The notes beneath the pieces were generated by a model. It was given only the letters and a program-made list of their open reading frames with translations, had not been told where the DNA came from and did not search any database. A DNA stretch of 64,000 bases from CANIGN01 sp041391385. GTDB taxonomy: Bacteria > Bdellovibrionota > UBA2428. The number at the start of each line of letters is the position of its first letter. The stretch's first letter is position 1. Below, one piece after another: positions 16,709 through 24,347 of this stretch. The position numbers and the translations under genes are program-made. Location: NCBI GenBank assembly GCA_041391385.1, contig JAWKOD010000006.1:1-64000 (forward strand), read 5' to 3'.

Positions 16709-17513
16709 GAGGATAGGAGAAACAAAGGGGGTTTGAGTCGGTATTTTGAGGGCGCTCGGTTGACGTAGAGTTGGAGAATTGTTCTTTGGTCATCAGACTT
16801 GGGCTTTATATAGGCAAGCAGCCGATGGTAGAAGTGAATGGTAGTGGGGTGTGGCTGGATAGGTAGGGTTTTAGGCAAAGCGGAGCTGGGCCTGAGAGGG
16901 GTTCAGATGATTTGGGAGTCGTCGTAATGTGGAGTTTGATCCCAGAAATCTCCTTGTCTTTGGAATTTGCTTTCAGATATTGGCGGAGCGCGAGCAGGGA
17001 GGCCGAGGTGGGTGAGTATTTTTACCACAACATCTTGCTTGATGACGGCTGAAATGGCTCGCATTTGTCCGCCACAGTTGCAATTTGTCATGTCGAGGGC
17101 GAAGACGCGAGAGAGGAGCTTAGCCCAAGAGATGCGTTTCCCATTAGCACCAATATTCGCATCAGATTGCTCGACTTCGAGGGATTTTTCGGTGTCCGAG
17201 TTGTTTTCTTCTTCCACAATTTGCGGCACAACGAACTTTCTGTACTTGAGTGCGGAGCGAGAATTCCGTGAAACCTGGTTAAATGGATCCGAGGCGGGGA
17301 ATAAGAGCTGCTAACTTTTCTAAGAATTCAAGAGGGGTGAAAACAACATGTGTTGAGCCGTCCGTCCATGGAGATTTGAGACGGTAGTGGATGTCACCAT
17401 TTACTTCAGAGAGTCTTTCCTCAGAGACAGCGGGGCGGGCTGTGTAGCGCACCAGTTGTTCAAGGCGTGCCTTGTTGGTGCTCCATGTGCTAACGGCAGC
17501 GTGCATGGAAAAA
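16709..17513 (-). mobile_element. Truncated copy (copy A) of an IS91-family element end
   Basis: About 805 bp nearly identical to 21103-21907, in the same orientation. It carries the 3' third of the transposase gene (from the SMHAAVSTWSTNKARL segment to the C-terminus) plus about 190 bp beyond the stop codon. Relative to copy B it has four single-base indels and no obvious substitutions, two of which break the transposase frame (GTACTTGAG versus GTACTTGGAG, and a G4 versus G5 run). The upstream two-thirds of the transposase are absent; the sequence switches abruptly at 17513/17514 into a peptide-binding-protein gene. Confidence 0.85.
16909..17513 (-). pseudogene. 3' fragment of IS91-family transposase with frameshifts
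   Basis: Two open pieces, out of frame with one another, encode the end of the transposase. One has RYTARPAVSEERL ... FTPLEFLEKLAALIP. The other has WAKLLSRVFALDMTNCNCGGQMRAISAVIK. The catalytic HUH region and zinc domain are missing, so this copy cannot make an active enzyme. Compare the intact gene at 21295-22938. Confidence 0.8.
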
Positions 17514-18719
17514 GATTTGTCGCTTTGGAAGTTCAATTTAAGACGCAACATTGATTTTTCAAATGGTGATGAAATTGACTTGAAAAGTGTTGTTAGCTCA
17601 TTAAAAAGATCCATTTATTTACAAAAGATAAGAGGTTCAAAAAATCCATTAACTGAATATTTGAGTGGTGTGTCGAATTGGAACAGGTTGGGTGACGATT
17701 TGATGGGCATATCAATAAATACAGACTCTAACGCACTTGTTTTAAAATTTGATCGTCCTATAGATAATTTACTAAGTTACTTATCATTTGGAATTTTTGG
17801 AATTGTTCATCAATCAAATTTTGATATGCAAACTGGAGAATGGAAGAATTCTGAAAAGGTTGTTTACTCTGGTGCTTATGAGGTCTTAGAACAAGAAAAT
17901 CAAAGAGGTTTTGTTGTATTGGGGTTAAGGGAAGCGACTTTTTCCAAACTTCTGGGTTCAGATATTAAGCCATTTAAAAAGATCGTTGTTAACTGGAGAG
18001 ATGAAAATCTGCCTATTGATTTTATTGATAATGAACGATCAGGTATCTTTTCTGAAAAAAATCTAAGATTTGTTCAAAGAGGTCCTAAAAACGGAATAGA
18101 GTATGTTGAGGTAATTGGCTTTAAGCATAATCCTTTCCTAAAAAAAATAGAAAATAGAAAGATTTTAAGGGATACTCTTTTTACTTTTTTGAAAGAAGAA
18201 ATGAGGCCTGATCTTGGAAAAAAATCTTTTATTCCAAATGAGCAGTGCAATGACGATTATTCATCTACCTCAACAGGGGATTTGTCTAAACTTACTACTC
18301 TAAATGTTTTCTTTTCTGAGCGGCCGGGCACATTGAGAGATGATTTAAGAAAATTATTGCCTAAGTTTGGAGATAAGCACAATATTAAAATTGGGAATAA
18401 GTCTGAAGATTCGAACTTTAACAAAAATGATTTTTTTACCAAAGCGACTAGTGTAAATAAATACGATCTCGTTGAAGGTGTCGATCTAGTTGCAAAGACT
18501 ACTGAGATCTCAGTAGAAAAAGGAAGTGAAGATGTTAGGTTCATGTTTCTTTCTAAAGAAGGCATTATGCTCCCCGATTTAAGTGGGGCAATAAGTAGGG
18601 CTTTAAAAAATAAAATTTTTGATATTTGTTTAATAAACCAGTCTATATGGGAGGATGCTATAGTTTGGCCAATTGGTTACTTTAAGACTGGTTATTATTT
18701 TAATGAAAAAAATAAATAA
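17514..18719 (+). pseudogene. N-terminally truncated peptide/oligopeptide-binding protein (SBP family 5)
   Basis: The 401 residues from 17514 resemble OppA/DppA-type ABC substrate-binding proteins: WKFNLRRNIDFSNGDEIDLKSVVSSLKRS matches, in shorter pieces, the family's (F.LR..v.Fs.G..l.a.dV..s..R) block that normally sits about 80-100 residues in. The signal peptide and first lobe start are missing because the IS91 fragment replaces them. An in-frame start at 17472 would add 14 residues encoded by IS sequence and no signal peptide, so export is unlikely. Visibly more AT-rich than the flanks. It is upstream of a YcaO-like gene, suggesting a peptide-handling locus. Confidence 0.6.
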
Positions 18720-18777
18720 TGAAAAAGTAAATGTTAATTCTCCATACGTACACTTTTTGTTTGTAAATAAAAAATGA
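18703..18777 (+). CDS. Possible 24-residue peptide ORF coupled to the YcaO-like gene
   Basis: An ATG at 18703 opens a 24-codon frame (MKKINNEKVNVNSPY...) that overlaps the end of the binding-protein gene. Its TGA overlaps the ATG of the YcaO-like gene (ATGA, 4 bp). There is no clear ribosome-binding site and only one Ser, no Cys or Thr, so it is a poor azoline precursor. It is recorded because the overlap geometry is typical of translational coupling. Confidence 0.2.
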   Translation: MKKINNEKVNVNSPYVHFLFVNKK

Positions 18778-19664
18778 AAATAGCGCTGTTAACGATAAAG
18801 CGACTGTTAAAAGTTAGTCCATTTTTTTATGGTCCGATAAGTCACATTGAGACATTTAAAGTGAGTTTTGGAGGGTCTACCTACTGGAACTGCAATGCCT
18901 TTATCAAAAGTTTTGACTATGTGTCTACCAACTCATGTTTAAATTTATATTCTAGAGCTCATGGTACTGGATTTTCTACGAGTCGTATTGAGTCCATTAT
19001 TGTTTCGATAACTGAAGCTATGGAACGATTGTGTTTTTATGAATGTTTTAGCCAACCTGAATTAAGAAAAAAGTATTCTTTTGACATTGATAGTACGACT
19101 AATGGATTGGCGGCACATCCAGCAGCATTGAAAACAGCAATAGTTAACTCTCGTGCTGAAGCTGAAGAACGTTACCTGCTGCAGCTTTTCAATCTTAAAA
19201 AATTATTGTTTGTTGGAAAAAGAGAGAAAAATTCTGTTAAGTACTACATTCTAAAAGCGAATTTGGAATCACCCTATTATCTAGTGATTGCATACTTTTT
19301 TGATTCTGAATTTTCTTCTTTTGGTTTTTCCTCCTCAGATTCCGTTGATACAGCTATGGAAAAGTCAAAAAAAGAACTTATTCGCAACTACATTTCACTT
19401 GTGGCTTATAACGAAAAAAAAGTTGAAATTGAGTCTATATTTGAAGAAAGACTAGTTAAGTTTTCTGGTTCTAGTGGAAGAAAAATTTTTAATGATTTGT
19501 TGTCTGGACAAAAGCTTGATGAATTACCAGCTAGAAAAGATACTGTGGTAGACCTTCCAGTAATTGAGAGTGAAGAAAAATATGGCTTCAAGTTTTATAG
19601 AACTTTGTATCAGCCTGTAAATGACCTCTATGATATCGGAAACAGTAATATGTTTTTCTTTTAG
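18774..19664 (+). CDS. YcaO-like protein (candidate peptide-modifying ATP-dependent enzyme)
   Basis: A 296-residue protein. Two ExxER-type acidic motifs mark the YcaO ATP/Mg site: EAMER (81-85, after SRAHGTGFSTSRIES) and EAEER (129-133). The intervening STTNGLAAHP (107-116) fits the family's s.nGlAag loop. YcaO enzymes phosphorylate peptide-backbone amides to form azolines, thioamides or macroamidines in ribosomal peptide products, or methylthiolate ribosomal protein S12 indirectly. It is shorter than usual (350-450 residues) and lacks the Pro-rich C-terminus of azoline-forming members; it ends in NMFFF. No partner E1-like domain is nearby. The call rests on motif spacing by eye. Confidence 0.55.
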   Translation: MKIALLTIKRLLKVSPFFYGPISHIETFKVSFGGSTYWNCNAFIKSFDYVSTNSCLNLYSRAHGTGFSTSRIESIIVSITEAMERLCFYECFSQPELRKKYSFDIDSTTNGLAAHPAALKTAIVNSRAEAEERYLLQLFNLKKLLFVGKREKNSVKYYILKANLESPYYLVIAYFFDSEFSSFGFSSSDSVDTAMEKSKKELIRNYISLVAYNEKKVEIESIFEERLVKFSGSSGRKIFNDLLSGQKLDELPARKDTVVDLPVIESEEKYGFKFYRTLYQPVNDLYDIGNSNMFFF

Positions 19665-19808
19665 CTGTTGAACAATTCAGGACCGGGTTTGTAAGTGACT
19701 TAGGTTGGACGAATAATCTTATATAATTCAGCAGTTTAGCGTCTTAATAATATTTTAACATTGGACTATAGCTGTGATATAATTCGCGCGTTCTAAGGTG
19801 CATGTTTG

Positions 19809-20915
19809 ATGAAGTCCAATGGATCGTATTTTAATTTAGTTTTATATGTCTTAGTTGCTGCATTTTTTATTGCAGACTTAACTCATGCGGAGCCGGGTTT
19901 TTATAGTCCTGATGATCCCTCAATTCCGCTAGCAGTGAGAGAAGCATCTAAATCTGTGTTTGCAATTGCCACTAAGGTACCGGTTGTTTCTGATGAGTTT
20001 CCTGCGTCTGAGTATGAGGAAAAAAAGAAGTTTTATTGGGGAATTAAATCTATCGCATCGGGGGTTAAGGTTGACTTGATTAACCGTTGTATTTCGCGAA
20101 AACTGCCAACTTGTGAGCTAAGTGGTTTTTTTGGAGCCACTGCTTTTTTATACGAAGATAATAAAACTGTAATGAGTGCATTTCACGTTATAAGTTCTGC
20201 ACTCCCATTAAATGCTTATTCCACAATGAAAGAGTCCGATATTCCTTATTACTTTTCACTTCTTGGAACCTTTCGGTTTAACTTCTACTTGATGCATATT
20301 ACGGACTGGATCACTAAAAAATTTGCCTATGTTGCCCAAAGTGAAGCTGGCAAGGGTGCAGTGCTAGAAAGTGCTGGCAATACAAAAATAAAGCTGACTA
20401 ATATTTTTAATGAAACAAACTTAGACAGAGATTTTGCTCAGATAAAGCTCGAAGGTACTGTAAGCACTTCTTCACCACTAAAACGAGCAGCAGCGCAGCC
20501 TAAAGAAGGTGATGAAGTATTTGTTGTTGGGTACCCCATTAGATCTACAAACAGGCCAAATCAGATGAATGCACAAGGTAGAACACTCTATATTACGAAG
20601 GGTAAATATTTAAGAACTGCAGCTGTTAGAAGTACAGGAGTGGTAAGTCCAGTCAGACATGATATTGATGCAGATGCGTGTGATGAAATGAGTGGGAGTC
20701 CTGTGCTTAACATAAATGCTGAGGTAGTGGGTGTTCTTGTTGCAGGTTCTGATGAGCTATCTAATAACTGCAATATTGAACCACAGAGAGAGTCAAATTA
20801 TTTAAGCATTCACCACATTGAAGAGTTACAGACTAAAATTCTACAAGCAAAAAACAGTACCAGACATCAACAGCAGCACGCTAGAATTAAATTGCTAAGA
20901 TTTCTTCTTCTGTAG
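19809..20915 (+). CDS. Exported trypsin-like serine protease
   Basis: About 368 residues with a signal peptide (LVLYVLVAAFFIADLTHA). The S1 triad is readable: His126 in MSAFHVI, Asp208 in NLDRDFAQIKLEG, and Ser295 in CDEMSGSPVLN, followed by VVGVLVAG, the usual strand after the catalytic serine. GxSGSP is the form seen in bacterial trypsin_2/HtrA-like proteases; here the residue two before Ser is Glu rather than Gly. There is no PDZ domain. ATG 19809 is preferred over the adjacent TTG. The last 28 bp overlap an open frame from the IS91 side. It may process peptides or act extracellularly. Confidence 0.7.
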   Translation: MKSNGSYFNLVLYVLVAAFFIADLTHAEPGFYSPDDPSIPLAVREASKSVFAIATKVPVVSDEFPASEYEEKKKFYWGIKSIASGVKVDLINRCISRKLPTCELSGFFGATAFLYEDNKTVMSAFHVISSALPLNAYSTMKESDIPYYFSLLGTFRFNFYLMHITDWITKKFAYVAQSEAGKGAVLESAGNTKIKLTNIFNETNLDRDFAQIKLEGTVSTSSPLKRAAAQPKEGDEVFVVGYPIRSTNRPNQMNAQGRTLYITKGKYLRTAAVRSTGVVSPVRHDIDADACDEMSGSPVLNINAEVVGVLVAGSDELSNNCNIEPQRESNYLSIHHIEELQTKILQAKNSTRHQQQHARIKLLRFLLL

Positions 20916-21186
20916 AAGTAGGAGGGGGAGTGTCGTGTTTGGGTAGGGCAAGACTAGGATCTGGTGTTGCTTCATCAACAGTTTTATTAATTAGCCCAAT
21001 CATGGCAATAAATGTTTTAGAAATATGATCGCAGTTGCCAATAGCCGCAGGTGTAGATTGTGTAGCTGTTTGTGGTGTAACGCCCAAAACCTTTACTAAT
21101 TCGAGGATAGGAGAAACAAAGGGGTTTGAGTCGGTATTTTGAGGGCGCTCGGTTGACGTAGAGTTGGAGAATTGTTCTTTGGTCAT
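20887..21186 (-). CDS. Small ORF at the IS91 element end
   Basis: 99 residues, Thr/Pro-rich (TPQTATQSTPAAIG, KHDTPPPTSTEEE), on the transposase strand starting 108 bp past its stop codon. The first part lies inside the repeat shared with copy A. Beyond 21103 the two copies diverge, and in copy A the frame is altered by an extra G. It could be an accessory ORF of the element or a fortuitous frame. It is convergent with, and overlaps, the protease gene. Confidence 0.3.
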   Translation of the reverse strand: MTKEQFSNSTSTERPQNTDSNPFVSPILELVKVLGVTPQTATQSTPAAIGNCDHISKTFIAMIGLINKTVDEATPDPSLALPKHDTPPPTSTEEEILAI

Positions 21187-22938
21187 CAGACTTGGGCTTT
21201 ATATAGGCAAGCAGCCGATGGTAGAAGTGAATGGTAGTGGGGTGTGGCTGGATAGGTAGGGTTTTAGGCAAAGCGGAGCTGGGCCGAGAGGGGTTCAGAT
21301 GATTTGGGAGTCGTCGTAATGTGGAGTTTGATCCCAGAAATCTCCTTGTCTTTGGAATTTGCTTTCAGATATTGGCGGAGCGCGAGCAGGGAGGCCGAGG
21401 TGGGTGAGTATTTTTACCACAACATCTTGCTTGATGACGGCTGAAATGGCTCGCATTTGTCCGCCACAGTTGCAATTTGTCATGTCGAGGGCGAAGACGC
21501 GAGAGAGGAGCTTAGCCCAAGAGATGCGTTTCCCATTAGCACCAATATTCGCATCAGATTGCTCGACTTCGAGGGATTTTTCGGTGTCCGAGTTGTTTTC
21601 TTCTTCCACAATTTGCGGCACAACGAACTTTCTGTACTTGGAGTGCGGAGCGAGAATTCCGTGAAACCTGGTTAAATGGATCCGAGGCGGGGGAATAAGA
21701 GCTGCTAACTTTTCTAAGAATTCAAGAGGGGTGAAAACAACATGTGTTGAGCCGTCCGTCCATGGAGATTTGAGACGGTAGTGGATGTCACCATTTACTT
21801 CAGAGAGTCTTTCCTCAGAGACAGCGGGGCGGGCTGTGTAGCGCACCAGTTGTTCAAGGCGTGCCTTGTTGGTGCTCCATGTGCTAACGGCAGCGTGCAT
21901 GGAAAAACCCATAAAAGAAACGGCCATGCTACCTGTGAGTTTGGGTTTGTTTTCTAAGTACTCATATTCCAGCTGCTCGATGAGCCTACGAACTCTTTGA
22001 CCCTTTCTGATTCCCAGAGCGATTTTATTCTGAGTGGAAGCTGCCTGAATGGATGCAAGTGGGTCATCCGTATCCGAACTATTATTTGCAATAACTTCGT
22101 GTCCAGTCTCATCTTGTTCAATAAGTTTCATTCGCTTTAGAATGCGCAAAACACCGCTAGAAATTTTTTCGATGCACGAAAGGAGCTCTTCGTTCGTGGG
22201 ATTATCCGCAGAGTGAAAAATTACGGAAGATTCATCGCTTGATAATTCCCAAGCACCTTGGACATGGAGCATGTGAAAATGGATGTTAAGATTTACATGT
22301 CCACCAAATCTTTGGATCAAAGTTACGGATCCAGCTTCAAGCTCCTTTCGGGTTTTGATACTTGGGTATTTTTTATCGAGACGAACTCGCACAGATTTCT
22401 TAATCGTTCTTGCGATGGTGGCATTTGTTAACCTCAAGATTTTTCCTTGGAGATTGGAATTCCTAGCGCACATGTAGCGAAGCGGGACAGGCAAGGCCAG
22501 GACCCACTGCCGTATGATTGTGCTAGAGGGGAAGACTTTGTCAGTGAGGTGAGCTGCTTTTTCGGCCATTCGTCTTGCTCCGCAACTTCCGCAAAAGCCA
22601 CGTTTTTTGCAACTAAACGCAACTAGTCGCTCATGTTTACAAGCCGTGCACTTAAATCGCAGAAAGCCGTGTGCAAGCACGCCGCATTTGAGAAATGCTT
22701 CGAACTCTTTACTGACATGTGGCGGAAGAGGCTTACCCTCCTCACGGCAGAGATCCTCAAAGCTTCGCAAGTTCTCCTGAACGACTTTGTATAGAAGAGT
22801 GCATTCGGGACCACGCCTGATGTAACGGGTGTTATTTAGCGCAAATGCTGTTTGCCTGTGCGAATGGATGTCTTCGCGTTGCAAGTTTCCATGGCTTTGC
22901 TCGTGCATGAGCTGTAACCCCTGCAACAACGAAGCCAC
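21103..22938 (-). mobile_element. IS91-family insertion sequence (copy B, with intact transposase)
   Basis: Minimum extent of the element: the transposase gene plus the 3' flank shared with copy A (21103-21907). IS91-type elements transpose by rolling-circle replication, lack terminal inverted repeats and make no target duplication, so exact ends cannot be read from one copy. The left limit is where copies A and B diverge; the right limit is uncertain and may extend to about 23 kb. Such elements can carry neighbouring DNA with them, which is relevant for the island between the two copies. Confidence 0.75.
21295..22938 (-). CDS. IS91-family (Y-type HUH) transposase
   Basis: 547 residues with a GTG start (ATG 22908 is an alternative). 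An N-terminal zinc-binding domain contains Cys97, Cys100, Cys110, Cys116 and Cys119. The HUH metal motif is NLNIHFHML (His220 and His222). The catalytic Tyr is Tyr367 in LVRYTARPAVSEERL. The conserved C-terminal part includes TPLEFLEKLAALIPPPR and a second CNCGG zinc knuckle followed by ILTHLGLP. The order and spacing match IS91/IS801/ISCR-type transposases, and the frame is intact, so it may be active. A truncated, nearly identical end lies 4.4 kb away. Confidence 0.93.
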   Translation of the reverse strand: MASLLQGLQLMHEQSHGNLQREDIHSHRQTAFALNNTRYIRRGPECTLLYKVVQENLRSFEDLCREEGKPLPPHVSKEFEAFLKCGVLAHGFLRFKCTACKHERLVAFSCKKRGFCGSCGARRMAEKAAHLTDKVFPSSTIIRQWVLALPVPLRYMCARNSNLQGKILRLTNATIARTIKKSVRVRLDKKYPSIKTRKELEAGSVTLIQRFGGHVNLNIHFHMLHVQGAWELSSDESSVIFHSADNPTNEELLSCIEKISSGVLRILKRMKLIEQDETGHEVIANNSSDTDDPLASIQAASTQNKIALGIRKGQRVRRLIEQLEYEYLENKPKLTGSMAVSFMGFSMHAAVSTWSTNKARLEQLVRYTARPAVSEERLSEVNGDIHYRLKSPWTDGSTHVVFTPLEFLEKLAALIPPPRIHLTRFHGILAPHSKYRKFVVPQIVEEENNSDTEKSLEVEQSDANIGANGKRISWAKLLSRVFALDMTNCNCGGQMRAISAVIKQDVVVKILTHLGLPARAPPISESKFQRQGDFWDQTPHYDDSQII

Positions 22939-23049
22939 AAGATTTCAGCAAAACAGATCAAGCGGAAGTGTTCGTTTGAGCCAATAATACCAATTACTTG
23001 AGGGTCAGCTGTCCTGAGGCTAAAAGAAGAGAAAACGTTGCGGCAGCTT

Positions 23050-23889
23050 TTAATCGACAAGATTTTTTGTTGGTTTCTTAAAAATGTAATGCCAATCAAG
23101 ATATCTTAAATCGGGCTCAAATTTATCTAGCCAAACGTTTAGTTCCTTATGGCTCGGGGCATCTTTACGCTTAGTGAAGGTTTTAATTTTCTGTCGAGGT
23201 TCCGATTTACCTGAGTTGATCGCGGCAGGAGGCAACACCGAAAGCGCCTTTTCGATTTTCTTTTTTCCACTTTGAACCCGTTCCTTGAATGATGCCTTTG
23301 AAATCTTGAGCCTCTTGGCACCTTTTTCTAAACTAACTGGATCGTCGCTCATAATGTGAATCTCAAGAGCAGATCTTTGCTTGATGCTGAGGCTACTCCA
23401 AGCAGCCGCAAGCTTGTCCCATAGTTCAGGCTTGATGTTGTCCGGGATCTCTTTGCGCTTTTCAAAGTAGTGCTTTTTTGCGCTGCTGATGAGACGTTCT
23501 ACCTTTGGCTGCTCGGATTCAAACTCTTTGTAAGTTAGTAGGCGCTGATCGAAAAGCTCCTCGATTGTTTCCCTGTCTCTTATTCCGCGTGAAATCAAAA
23601 ATGCAGTCAGGCGAAAAGTAGTGGAGTAAGAATCAAGTTGTCCGCTCTCAACGAGATCTCGGCAAATACTCTCCCTCAAGCTCTGCGATGGACGCCTAAT
23701 AATGTTGGCGGTTGGGTCGTCTTGAAGAAAAAGGTGGCACTTGCTCGTAAATAACTCAACTCGTTCTGATGGAAGATCTTTAAAGAGTTTATCGAGCGAG
23801 TTTTGCCTATTCAAGGCAAGCTCGGGGTCGTAATTTCTGTATTGAGGAGCGAAAGCTTCTACCGAAAACCTCATTGACCTTGGCAACAT
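23050..23889 (-). CDS. Sigma-70 region 4-like DNA-binding protein of the mobile region
   Basis: A 279-residue basic protein. Near residues 165-215, LSIKQRSALEIHIMSDDPVS followed by LEKGAKRLKISKASFKERVQ is a sigma-region-4-like helix-turn-helix. The N-terminal part is helical without a named domain; the C-terminus is highly basic and then aromatic. The frame stays open upstream of ATG 23889 for about 38 codons with protein-like sequence (RLAPRSWTEAKLQKVTDDL) but no ATG/GTG/TTG, so the true start is uncertain (a CTG at 24003 is possible). A TATAAT box lies just upstream on that strand. It probably regulates or replicates the element; inferred from location. Confidence 0.5.
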   Translation of the reverse strand: MLPRSMRFSVEAFAPQYRNYDPELALNRQNSLDKLFKDLPSERVELFTSKCHLFLQDDPTANIIRRPSQSLRESICRDLVESGQLDSYSTTFRLTAFLISRGIRDRETIEELFDQRLLTYKEFESEQPKVERLISSAKKHYFEKRKEIPDNIKPELWDKLAAAWSSLSIKQRSALEIHIMSDDPVSLEKGAKRLKISKASFKERVQSGKKKIEKALSVLPPAAINSGKSEPRQKIKTFTKRKDAPSHKELNVWLDKFEPDLRYLDWHYIFKKPTKNLVD

Positions 23890-24347
23890 TGGCTTGGTCT
23901 CAGGACTGAAGAGACCCTCGCGAGTGAGATCGTCTGTTACCTTCTGAAGCTTGGCTTCGGTCCATGAGCGGGGGGCGAGTCGCCTAGTCTTTGCTGTTCT
24001 CAGGGGTGAGCAATTATAACACTATGTGACTAAATCTTGTAGAAAATACTAGGGGGCTAAAGCTACTTTAATTCTAAATAATATCAAATATTTAAGCCTG
24101 TAATGACTTAAAATACCCCACCCGTTTGTGGCTTAATGTACCTAGACCACTCAATATTGGTCACACCTGGCGCAATAGCTCGCTTATCTCACTGGTAGAC
24201 ATTTCAAGTCTACAATCAATCCGCTTTCCCGCAACCACTTACCTGCTTTTCTGGCCGCTAGCTTGCGTCCTGATACCTCAACTTTGAAATGTTTTTACCG
24301 CTCAACCCAAACATCAAAACAAAAAAAGAAAGAAGGAAAAAAGAAAA
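23890..24347. other. Intergenic region between divergent mobile-element genes
   Basis: 458 bp. The left part (23890-24003) holds the open upstream extension of the sigma-like gene. On the minus strand TATAAT (about 24013-24018) is a likely -10 box. 24020-24260 is AT-rich, then mixed, with a GTAGAC/GTCTAC hairpin near 24200 that superficially resembles an anticodon arm. AAGAAGGA-type purine runs before 24348 serve as the ribosome-binding site of the coupling-protein gene. No other gene is seen. Confidence 0.4.

Noticed and set aside
24165..24240. tRNA-like stretch (TAGCTCGCTT... with a TAGAC/GTCTA arm around ATTTCAA)
   Set aside because: An anticodon-like arm exists, but no matching D stem, T loop or acceptor stem can be formed.
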